Assembly: GCA_934426285.1 (NCBI GenBank)
Contig: CAKRYE010000032.1
Span: 1-21,880 of the forward strand
Length of the DNA: 21,880 bases
DNA from: an uncultured Blautia sp.
GTDB taxonomy: Bacteria; Bacillota; Clostridia; Lachnospirales; Lachnospiraceae
Direction: 5' to 3'
Below the pieces are notes generated by a model. That model did no database searches. It had not been told where the DNA came from and saw nothing but the letters and a program-made list of their open reading frames with translations. The translations under genes were made by a program, and so were the position numbers. This document shows positions 16,220 through 21,880 of this stretch, piece by piece; the first letter of the stretch is position 1; every line of letters starts with the position of its first letter.

Positions 16220-17104
16220 TTACACTTTCTCCTGGATGTTCTTGCCGAACAAACCGGTAGGCTTCACAAGGAGCACGACGATCAGCACTGCAAACACAAT
16301 TGCATCTGCAACCTGGGAAGAAATATAGGCCTTGCCGAAAATCTCCAGGATACCCAAAAGGATTCCGCCCACCATAGCTCCCGGTATCGAACCGATTCCA
16401 CCGAATACCGCTGCCACAAAGGCCTTGATACCAGGCATAGCTCCTGTATAAGGAGTAAGGGTAGGATATGTCTGACACAGAAGAAGACCTGCAATCGCTG
16501 CCAGTCCGGAACCAATAGCAAAGGTCAGGGAAATAGTAGCATTTACATTGACACCCATCAGCTGTGCTGCATCTCTGTCCTCAGATACTGCCTGCATGGC
16601 ACGGCCGGGCTTGGTCTTTTTTACAAAAAGGGAAAGTCCTACCATAATAACAATACATGCAAGAATTGTCACAATGGTGATTCCCTTGATCACCAGCTGT
16701 CCTCCAAACAGAGAAACAGAAGGAACTTTCACTACTGACACGAAGCTCTTGGCATCTGCTCCGAAGATCAGAAGAGCCAGATTCTGGAGCAGATAGCTGA
16801 CACCGATAGCAGTGATCAGTACTGCCAGATTGGAAGAAGCCTTTCGCAGCGGACTGTAGGCAACCTTTTCAATTACAACACCAAGAACAGTACATATGAC
16901 AACGGAAAGGATCACAGCAAGAACCGGTGACATTCCTCCACGTGTAATGCAGGTCAGGATCACATATGCACCTACCATGATAACATCACCATGAGCAAAG
17001 TTCAGCATTTTTGCAATACCGTAAACCATAGTGTATCCCAGCGCAATGATCGCATAAATACTGCCAAGACTGATGCCGTCTTTCAGATAAGATATAAAAC
17101 TCAT
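16220..17104 (-). CDS. livH: Branched-chain amino acid ABC transporter permease LivH
   Basis: 294-residue membrane protein with about eight hydrophobic segments. LivH landmarks are LKDGISLGSIYAIIALGYTMVYGIAKMLNFAHGDVIMVGAY at the N-terminus, GRAMQAVSEDRDAAQLMGVN for the ATPase-coupling loop and GGIGSIPGAMVGGILLGILE near the end. AGAGGTG precedes the ATG by four bases. The 124-base gap from livK contains a stable hairpin, so transporter genes may be expressed below the binding protein. Partners are LivM and the LivFG ATPases. Confidence 0.95.
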   Translation of the reverse strand: MSFISYLKDGISLGSIYAIIALGYTMVYGIAKMLNFAHGDVIMVGAYVILTCITRGGMSPVLAVILSVVICTVLGVVIEKVAYSPLRKASSNLAVLITAIGVSYLLQNLALLIFGADAKSFVSVVKVPSVSLFGGQLVIKGITIVTILACIVIMVGLSLFVKKTKPGRAMQAVSEDRDAAQLMGVNVNATISLTFAIGSGLAAIAGLLLCQTYPTLTPYTGAMPGIKAFVAAVFGGIGSIPGAMVGGILLGILEIFGKAYISSQVADAIVFAVLIVVLLVKPTGLFGKNIQEKV

Positions 17105-17148
17105 AACGCACCTCTTAAATAAATAAGTAAATCAGACAGAACAGCGAA

Positions 17149-17180
17149 GGGAGACGGTCTCCATACCGGAAACCGTCCCC
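17149..17180 (-). repeat. Intercistronic hairpin between livK and livH
   Basis: GGGAGACGGT (17149-17158) pairs with ACCGTCCCC (17172-17180) with one bulged base, loop of about 13 bases. On the minus strand it is followed by TTCGCTGTTC, with no U run, so it is not a classic terminator. The position after the binding-protein gene suggests a 3' stabiliser or partial terminator (inference). Confidence 0.65.
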
Positions 17181-17228
17181 CGACCCCCAATGTCTTCTGA
17201 TATTAATGTTACAGATCCACTGTCTGGA

Positions 17229-18389
17229 TTATTTCATCTCAACATACTCACCGTTTTTGATCTCGAATGCTTTTGGTTCTTTATCACATTCTCCATCCTC
17301 GGTCCATTTTGCCTTACCTGTGATACCATCCAATTCAATGTTCAGCATAGATGCTGCCATTGCTGCACTGATATCCTCGTTGCTCATATCCGGTGTGATT
17401 CCTGCATCTGCTGCTGCAAGCTGCATTGCATAAACAACGTCATATGCATCTGCTGCGAACTGGTTCGGTACCTCACCGTTGTGGGCATCACCGTAAGCTT
17501 TTACAAAATTCTGGCTCTTTTCATCTGTTGCTGTAGCAGAGAATGGTGTCAGAAGCATAACTCCTTCTGCAAGAGAAGTATCAAAGTTCTCTACATTCAG
17601 GATACCATCCATACCATCTACACCGAAGAATTTAATATCTGTCATACCAGCTTCAGATGCCTGCTGAAGGATCAGGGCATTGTCTGAATAATAGTTCGGA
17701 AGGAACAGAAGCTCTGCGCCGCTGTCTTTGATCTTGGAAAGCTGTACAGAATAATCTGTATTGCTGTCTGTTGTATAAGCTTCATCTGCAACAACCTCAA
17801 GTCCGTCCTCAGCTGCTGCTTCTACAAAAGCATCATGAACACCGGAATTATAATCTGCAGCTGAATCGTAAAGAACAGCTACCTTTGTAGCAAGCTTATG
17901 TTCGGAAATAAACTGTGCAGATTTGGTTCCCTGAGCCGGGTCAGTAAAGCACATACGGAATTCATTGCTTCCGGATGTGATGCTGTCCAGTGCAGTTGCG
18001 GATGGTGTGAAAAGGAAAGTACTCTCAGCAGCTTCAGCACCTACAGCAATACAGGAACCGGAAGTTACGGTTCCGCAGAGCATCTGCATTCCCTTGTCAA
18101 GAAGGTCATTATATGCATTAACTGCCTTCTCCGGATCTCCCTGGTCATCGCCTGCATCCAGAACCTCTACCTGATAACCGTTGAATCCACCGTTTGCATT
18201 GATCTCATCTACTGCAATCTTGGTAGCATTATATACGTTTGTACCATACTGTGCATAATCACCTGTCATAGGTCCGATTACACCAATTTTGAATGTCTCG
18301 TCCTCTGCAAATACAGATACCGGAGCCATTGTTGCCATGACCATTGCTGCAGCTGCAGTAAGGCTTACTGCTTTTTTCCAGTTTTTCAT
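17229..18389 (-). CDS. livK: Branched-chain amino acid-binding protein LivK
   Basis: 386 residues from ATG 18387-18389. The signal peptide (MKNWKK, then a hydrophobic run to about residue 27) ends SVFA-ED like a signal-peptidase I site, with no cysteine for lipid attachment. The mature Peripla_BP_6 (LivJ/LivK) domain shows FKIGVIGPMTGDYAQYG, VEVLDAGDDQGDPEKAVNAYNDLL, GTVTSGSCIAVGAEA, ILQQASEAGM and the C-terminal GITGKAKWTEDGE. It captures the substrate for LivHMGF. The reading frame stays open 40 codons upstream to another ATG at 18507-18509, but that stretch is the structured leader; AAGGAGG before 18389 decides the start. It is the first gene of the operon, with promoter and leader upstream. 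Confidence 0.93.
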   Translation of the reverse strand: MKNWKKAVSLTAAAAMVMATMAPVSVFAEDETFKIGVIGPMTGDYAQYGTNVYNATKIAVDEINANGGFNGYQVEVLDAGDDQGDPEKAVNAYNDLLDKGMQMLCGTVTSGSCIAVGAEAAESTFLFTPSATALDSITSGSNEFRMCFTDPAQGTKSAQFISEHKLATKVAVLYDSAADYNSGVHDAFVEAAAEDGLEVVADEAYTTDSNTDYSVQLSKIKDSGAELLFLPNYYSDNALILQQASEAGMTDIKFFGVDGMDGILNVENFDTSLAEGVMLLTPFSATATDEKSQNFVKAYGDAHNGEVPNQFAADAYDVVYAMQLAAADAGITPDMSNEDISAAMAASMLNIELDGITGKAKWTEDGECDKEPKAFEIKNGEYVEMK

Positions 18390-18524
18390 AATAATTCCTC
18401 CTTGATCATCTCTGTCAGGGGTCTGCCGGACATCTTTACCCTCTTTACTAATGGCATATAAGCAAAAAGCCAGCCGGTGTGCTCCAGCCGGCTTTGGCTT
18501 CCCTGACATCCTTATTTATAATGT
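18390..18524 (-). promoter_or_regulatory. Structured livK leader with terminator-like hairpin
   Basis: About 133 untranslated bases. The ends pair: TGTCAGGG (RNA, 18508-18501) with CCCTGACA (18420-18413), a perfect 8-bp closing stem. Inside, AAGCC-AA-AGCCGG pairs with CCGGCU-GGCUU (18500-18467), 11 bp with a two-base bulge and a 10-base loop, and runs into five Us, like a weak intrinsic terminator. About 45 bases later comes the closing strand, then the ribosome site AAGGAGG. This looks like an attenuator or riboswitch-type control element. I do not recognise a T-box GGUGG core or a known riboswitch signature. Confidence 0.5.
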
Positions 18525-18528
18525 ATGA

Positions 18529-18557
18529 ATTATAACATCTTCTCTTTCCCTGCGCAA
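18529..18557 (-). promoter_or_regulatory. livK operon promoter
   Basis: TTGCGC (18552-18557), exactly 17 bases, then a perfect TATAAT (18529-18534) on the minus strand. The predicted start is near 18522-18524. The rest of the 365-base gap between rplT and livK holds the rplT terminator (18680-18721) and an AT-rich stretch at 18558-18672 in which I see nothing definite. Confidence 0.75.
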
Positions 18558-18672
18558 GAGTAAATTGTTAAATTCTAATATTTTTTCCGTCATATAGGGA
18601 CATTTGACCGCCCAGGGCAATATTTCAGCACCTGTTTTTGTTGCATTTTTACCATTTTTTATATCCTATAAC

Positions 18673-18721
18673 ATAAAAAAGATATATGGAAAGACACATC
18701 CTGTGTTTCTCCATATATCTT
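18673..18721 (-). terminator. Intrinsic terminator of infC-rpmI-rplT
   Basis: AGATATATGGA pairs perfectly with TCCATATATCT, with further pairing of ACACAG and the opposing TGTGT in the inner part, followed on the minus strand by six Us (18675-18680). It lies 34 bases after the rplT stop codon. Confidence 0.88.
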
Positions 18722-18754
18722 TAATTACTACATAATTTTATTGTAAACTGAAAA

Positions 18755-19111
18755 TTAAGCGATTGCTTTCTTAGCGATCTCAGCAAGTGCTGCAAATCCC
18801 TCTGCATCATTTACTGCAAGCTCTGCAAGCATCTTTCTGTTGATATCTACATTAGCAACTTTCAGACCATGCATCATTTTGCTGTAGGATAAACCGTTCA
18901 TTCTTGCAGCTGCATTGATACGAGCGATCCAGAGCTGTCTGAACTGACGTTTTTTCTGCTTTCTTCCTGCATAAGAGCTTGTAAGTGCTCTCATTACAGA
19001 CTGTTTTGCTACTCTATACTGTTTGGAGCGGGCTCCTCTGTAACCTTTAGCCAGCTTTAATGTACGATTATGTCTTTTCTTTGCGTTTAATCCGCCTTTA
19101 ATTCTTGCCAT
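18755..19111 (-). CDS. rplT: 50S ribosomal protein L20
   Basis: 118 residues, the normal length, with the family opening [25 protein letters not shown] and the conserved [19 protein letters not shown] and [12 protein letters not shown] segments. It is an RNA-binding assembly protein of the large subunit and, in Firmicutes, the autogenous repressor that acts on the leader of its own operon. GGAGG lies 11 bases before the ATG. It is last in infC-rpmI-rplT, with the operon terminator just after it. Confidence 0.98.
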   Translation of the reverse strand: MARIKGGLNAKKRHNRTLKLAKGYRGARSKQYRVAKQSVMRALTSSYAGRKQKKRQFRQLWIARINAAARMNGLSYSKMMHGLKVANVDINRKMLAELAVNDAEGFAALAEIAKKAIA

Positions 19112-19150
19112 TTCTCAAATTTCCTCCTGTTCGTCTTCTTCTATTAGATC

Positions 19151-19348
19151 TTATAAATATGGTAATGCTTTCTTCATGCTCTTAACATTAGTAGAATCAA
19201 CAACAGTAGATTTTCTTAAATTTCTCTTTCTCTTCTGAGATTTCTTTGTTAAGATATGGCTCTTATAAGCTTTATTTCTTACTAACTTTCCTGTACCTGT
19301 TTTTTTGAAACGCTTTGCTGCTGCTCTACAAGTTTTAATTTTTGGCAT
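19151..19348 (-). CDS. rpmI: 50S ribosomal protein L35
   Basis: 65 residues, very basic, full length. Family sequence [20 protein letters not shown] and the [13 protein letters not shown] stretch are clear. AAGGAGG lies eight bases before the ATG. It sits between infC and rplT in the standard order, 35 bases after infC. Confidence 0.98.
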   Translation of the reverse strand: MPKIKTCRAAAKRFKKTGTGKLVRNKAYKSHILTKKSQKRKRNLRKSTVVDSTNVKSMKKALPYL

Positions 19349-19383
19349 TGTAATTTCCTCCTTAATCTGTATCTCTATTATAT

Positions 19384-19890
19384 TTAACGCTTTTCCGTTA
19401 AAAACATAGTCATGCTTCTGCCTTCAACCTTAGGTGCTTTTTCCACTGTTGCCACGTCAGCAAGAAGTTCAGCAAAATCATCCAGCACATGTCTGCTGTT
19501 TGCCATATGTGCCATCTCTCTTCCGCGGAAACGTAAGGTTACTTTTACTCTGTCACCCTTGGAAAGAAACTTTCTGGCGGCGTTGACTTTCGTATTAAGG
19601 TCATTGGTATCAATGTTCGGTGAAAGTCGCACTTCTTTGACATCGATGGTCTTCTGCTTTTTCTTTGCTTCCTTCTCTTTTCTCGCAAGCTCATAACGGT
19701 ATTTACCATAATCAATGATCTTGCATACCGGTGGTTTTGCCTGAGGGGCAATTTTTACCAGGTCAAGTCCTGCTGCCTGGGCTTTAAACATCGCTTCCTT
19801 AGCGGACATGATGCCAAGCTGTTCTCCGTCCGATCCGATCAAGCGTACCTCTTTGTCTCTGATCTGTTCATTAATCATTAAATTGCTAAT
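19384..19890 (-). CDS. infC: Translation initiation factor IF-3, AUU start
   Basis: 168 residues. It blocks subunit joining and checks start codons on the 30S subunit. The N-domain begins [25 protein letters not shown], followed by the linker [18 protein letters not shown] and the C-domain with [19 protein letters not shown] and [13 protein letters not shown]. The start is ATT at 19888-19890: GGAGG lies nine bases upstream, whereas the first in-frame ATG (four codons on) is 21 bases from it. Other upstream ATGs (for example 19948-19950) would add residues foreign to IF-3 and lack ribosome sites. AUU initiation of infC is well known and lets IF-3 limit its own synthesis. It is first gene of the operon, behind an attenuated leader. 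Confidence 0.95.
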   Translation of the reverse strand: MSNLMINEQIRDKEVRLIGSDGEQLGIMSAKEAMFKAQAAGLDLVKIAPQAKPPVCKIIDYGKYRYELARKEKEAKKKQKTIDVKEVRLSPNIDTNDLNTKVNAARKFLSKGDRVKVTLRFRGREMAHMANSRHVLDDFAELLADVATVEKAPKVEGRSMTMFLTEKR

Positions 19891-19904
19891 TGTAGTGCAC
19901 CTCC
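19888..19904 (-). promoter_or_regulatory. Ribosome site and AUU start codon of infC
   Basis: GGAGGTG (19898-19904) then seven bases after the GGAGGTG block (nine after GGAGG), followed by ATT (19888-19890). The ATG four codons later is out of range of this site. This is the evidence for a non-AUG start. Confidence 0.88.
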
Positions 19905-19958
19905 ATACCTTAGATAGACTTTCATAACTTCTCGTCGCCCTCATTGTCATCTACGCAG

Positions 19959-20110
19959 AAAAAAAAGCGTGGACAAAATCCACACTCTGTTATCACACCC
20001 AATGACAGAATCTGCCCTGGTCACTGTGTAATATAAACCCAAGCCGCAGTCATAATGCGCTAAGGTGAGAGTGGAACTCTGCTTTGTTTTCTTACGTACC
20101 CATATAAATT
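19959..20110 (-). ncRNA. L20-type leader of infC-rpmI-rplT with attenuator terminator
   Basis: A leader of about 150 bases before infC ends in a clear intrinsic terminator: GTGTGGA pairs with TCCACGC (19967-19985), loop TTTTG, followed by eight Us (19959-19966). Upstream, GTTCCACTCTCAC (about 20068) can pair with the left arm of this hairpin (GTGGA), which would act as antiterminator; further pairing such as CAGATTCTGTCATTGGGTG with upstream segments suggests a compact fold. Position, length and terminator fit the Firmicutes L20 leader, where L20 binding favours termination. Membership in that family is inferred from position and architecture, not from a covariance search. Confidence 0.72.
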
Positions 20111-20112
20111 AT

Positions 20113-20139
20113 CACGTTTTCCCCCGTAAGTCAAGTACT
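20113..20139 (-). promoter_or_regulatory. infC operon promoter
   Basis: TTGACT (5/6 match to the -35, about 20131-20136) followed after 15 bases by GATAAT (5/6 match to the -10) on the minus strand. The spacing is short; a TAATTT at 17 bases is a weaker -10 alternative. Either puts the start of transcription near 20100-20105. Confidence 0.5.
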
Positions 20140-20271
20140 TTTTTGTTTTTCCGAATATTTTTCTGTATACATATTTTTATTTTTTCCGGGCATCCTTATT
20201 CTGTAGAAGGTCAGGAGCAGAAATCTGTTCTGGCCCAATAATAATACCAACCAAAGGAGGATATCAAAATT

Positions 20272-20592
20272 ATGACTATTCTGAAATGTTCAGCAGCAAA
20301 CTGTATTTACAACAAGGACCAGCTCTGTTCCAGAGGTAATATTGACATCAATGGTAAAAATGCAGCTTCCCCTAATGAAACCAACTGCGACAGTTTCCAG
20401 GAACGTTCCGGCAGTTCTGTGACTGACCGCTACAGCTGCGGCTGTGGCTGTGAGAAAATTCAGATCGACTGTCAGGCTCATAACTGCACCTATAACAGTG
20501 ACTGTAAATGTACAGCCTCTTCTATTCAGGTAGAGGGTTCCGGTGCCCACAGCTCTGCTGATACAAAATGCAGCACTTTCCAGTACCTCTGA
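20272..20592 (+). CDS. Cys-rich protein with two DUF1540 domains
   Basis: 106 residues. Two copies of the same small Cys motif: residues about 4-42 (LKCSAANCIYNKDQLCSRGNI, then NCDSF) and about 64-103 (IDCQAHNCTYNSDCKCTASSI, then KCSTF). Each has four Cys in the pattern C-X4-C-X6/7-C...C-X2-F, probably holding a metal ion. A Cys-Gly segment CGCGC joins them. The function of DUF1540 is unknown; such genes are common in Clostridia. There is a strong AAAGGAGG site 11 bases before the ATG. It is transcribed toward ftsZ and shares a terminator with it. The 20140-20250 upstream region has only a weak candidate promoter (TTGTTT, 17 bases, TATACA) and a small hairpin with arms GGTCAG and CTGGCC. Confidence 0.88.
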   Translation: MTILKCSAANCIYNKDQLCSRGNIDINGKNAASPNETNCDSFQERSGSSVTDRYSCGCGCEKIQIDCQAHNCTYNSDCKCTASSIQVEGSGAHSSADTKCSTFQYL

Positions 20593-20612
20593 TTTTTTCT
20601 GAAAAAATACGA

Positions 20613-20640
20613 AAAGGCATGTCCCACCAGACATGCCTTT
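20613..20640. terminator. Bidirectional terminator between the DUF1540 gene and ftsZ
   Basis: AAAGGCATGTC pairs with GACATGCCTTT around the loop CCACCA. It is followed by TTTACATTT on the plus strand and by TTTTCGTATTTTTT on the minus strand, so it can end both convergent transcripts. It lies about 20 bases from each stop codon. Confidence 0.88.
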
Positions 20641-20655
20641 ACATTTCTCATATGA

Positions 20656-21849
20656 TTATCTGTTTTTCAGGAAATCCGGAATCTGAATATCCTTTTTCTG
20701 AACTGTGCTGGAAGGTGTCTTCGTTGTTCCGAATGGTGTTGCATTCATAGTCGGAAGGCTGAAGCTCGGCATATTCAGAGTAGGTGCAGCAGTTGTTGAA
20801 GCTGCTGTACTGCTAGCTCCTAATGGCTGGGAAGAAGGTCTTCTTGCACCAAAGGAAGAAGCTGTGTTTCTTTTTCCGAAAGGGGCTGCCTGAAGATTCT
20901 CATCATTCAGACCTGTGGCAATTACTGTAATTCTGCAGTAATCAGCAACAGTATCATCATACATAGCACCAAAGATAATATTTGCGTCCTCTCCGGTAAG
21001 CTCCTGTACATAGCTTGCTGCATCATTTGCATCCATAAGGGAGATGTCTCCGGAGATATTAATGATTACATGAGTAGCACCCTTGATAGTAGTTTCCAGA
21101 AGAGGTGAGGATACGGCCTGCTGAACAGCCTCCATAGCCTTGTCATCTCCTCTTGACTCACCGATACCGATGTGGGCAATTCCCTTATCTGTCATAACTG
21201 TCTGAACATCAGCAAAGTCAAGGTTGATCAGTGCCGGCAGGTTGATCAGGTCTGTAATACCCTGTACTGCCTGCTGAAGAACCTCATCAGCTTTCTTCAG
21301 AGCCTCCGGCATGGTTGTCCGGCGGTCTACAACTTCCAGTAATTTATCGTTTGGAATAACGATCAGTGTGTCAACTGCTTTCTTCAGATTCTCAATACCT
21401 GCAAGGGCATTATTCATACGTGTTCTTGCCTCAAAACGGAAAGGCTTGGTAACTACGCCGACTGTCAGGATACCCATTTCCTTCGCTGCAGCAGCGATTA
21501 CAGGTGCAGCACCTGTTCCGGTTCCGCCACCCATACCACAGGTAACGAACACCATGTCTGCGCCCTCCATTAACTGTTTCACTTCTTCAATGCTCTCTTC
21601 TGCAGCTTTCTGTCCAACCTCAGGCTGTGCTCCTGCACCAAGTCCCTTGGTTATCTTTTCGCCAATCTGAAGTACAGTCGGAGCTTTGCAGAGAGTTAAA
21701 GCCTGTTTATCAGTATTTACACCTACAAACTCTACTCCCCCGATGGATTCCTCCACCATTCTGTTTACTGCATTATTTCCGGCTCCACCTACGCCAATTA
21801 CAATAATCTTTGCAGATGATTCAGCCTCATTTGACATAATCTCTAACAA
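20656..21849 (-). CDS. ftsZ: Cell division protein FtsZ
   Basis: 397 residues. Tubulin-like GTPase that forms the division ring at mid-cell. The GTPase core starts [17 protein letters not shown] (15-31); the tubulin signature [12 protein letters not shown] lies at 105-116 and the T7 loop NLDFADV at 209-215. A flexible Ser/Thr/Ala/Pro linker covers about 325-383, ending in the conserved C-terminal peptide [11 protein letters not shown] that binds membrane anchors such as FtsA or SepF. The start is TTG at 21847-21849: AGGAGG lies seven bases upstream, while the next ATG (residue 5) is 19 bases away; MLEI at the start also fits my memory of related FtsZ proteins. The promoter is outside the window. 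It ends at a bidirectional terminator. Confidence 0.97.
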   Translation of the reverse strand: MLEIMSNEAESSAKIIVIGVGGAGNNAVNRMVEESIGGVEFVGVNTDKQALTLCKAPTVLQIGEKITKGLGAGAQPEVGQKAAEESIEEVKQLMEGADMVFVTCGMGGGTGTGAAPVIAAAAKEMGILTVGVVTKPFRFEARTRMNNALAGIENLKKAVDTLIVIPNDKLLEVVDRRTTMPEALKKADEVLQQAVQGITDLINLPALINLDFADVQTVMTDKGIAHIGIGESRGDDKAMEAVQQAVSSPLLETTIKGATHVIINISGDISLMDANDAASYVQELTGEDANIIFGAMYDDTVADYCRITVIATGLNDENLQAAPFGKRNTASSFGARRPSSQPLGASSTAASTTAAPTLNMPSFSLPTMNATPFGTTKTPSSTVQKKDIQIPDFLKNR

Positions 21850-21880
21850 TGTACTTCCTCCTTTATTTCTATCTGATATC

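Noticed and set aside
18390..18509. 40-codon N-terminal extension of LivK
   Set aside because: It would put a hairpin leader in front of the signal peptide; the signal peptide and AAGGAGG site fix the start at 18389.
18390..18524. T-box, ykkC/ppGpp or glycine riboswitch before livK
   Set aside because: I searched by eye for their conserved cores (such as the T-box GGUGG antiterminator) and did not find them; the element is left as an unknown leader.
19891..19950. Upstream ATG extension of IF-3 (20 extra residues)
   Set aside because: The extra residues do not resemble IF-3, no ribosome site precedes that ATG, and the GGAGG before the ATT is perfectly placed.
1..21880. CRISPR array, tRNA or prophage genes
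   Set aside because: No regularly spaced repeats, no cloverleaf sequence and no phage protein families were seen on either strand.

Overview
The window looks like chromosome from a gut-type Lachnospiraceae (Clostridia, Firmicutes), possibly Blautia or a close relative. The reasons are moderate GC, consistently strong GGAGG ribosome sites, DUF4364 and DUF1540 proteins, a ChvE/MmsA sugar transporter paired with a YesM/YesN two-component system, and the infC-rpmI-rplT cluster with a Firmicutes-type leader. The genus is an inference from gene content. I see no phage, IS transposase, CRISPR array, tRNA or rRNA.

Positions 1-8227, all on the minus strand, form a sugar-sensing and uptake region. Read 5' to 3' it runs: membrane-anchored sugar-binding protein, YesM histidine kinase, YesN response regulator, XylF-like lipoprotein, terminator, ChvE-like binding protein, MmsA ATPase and the first ten codons of the presumed permease MmsB. 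The first two genes overlap by 4 bases and the kinase and regulator are 7 bases apart, so sensing and regulation are made together. The likely scheme is that the anchored binding protein reports extracellular sugar to YesM, and phosphorylated YesN then activates the chvE-mmsA-mmsB transporter. This resembles the XylFII-LytS/YesN three-component system of clostridia. The chvE promoter has a good -10 and no -35, which suits an activator-dependent promoter. Three hairpins separate chvE from mmsA.

Positions 8373-12665, plus strand, hold a NodB-type polysaccharide deacetylase and then a compact run of a YesL-like membrane protein, a TIGR01212 radical SAM protein, a DUF4364 protein and RarA. RarA becomes strikingly C-rich at third codon positions in its 3' half.

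Positions 12685-12923, between convergent genes, are one 239-bp imperfect palindrome with arms of about 100 bp. This is the most unusual DNA structure in the window.

Positions 12925-18530, minus strand, hold a complete branched-chain amino acid ABC transporter livK-livH-livM-livG-livF, followed by a cytidylate-kinase-like gene with its own promoter and repeated motifs. livK has a perfect TATAAT promoter and a structured leader of about 130 nt that contains a terminator-like hairpin. Neither LivK nor the ChvE-like protein has a lipobox, which is unexpected in a Gram-positive.

Positions 18680-20130, minus strand, are the infC-rpmI-rplT translation operon. It has a long leader ending in an intrinsic terminator (L20-leader type) and an AUU start codon for infC. 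The window ends with a Cys-rich double-DUF1540 gene (plus strand) converging on ftsZ (minus strand) through a shared bidirectional terminator.
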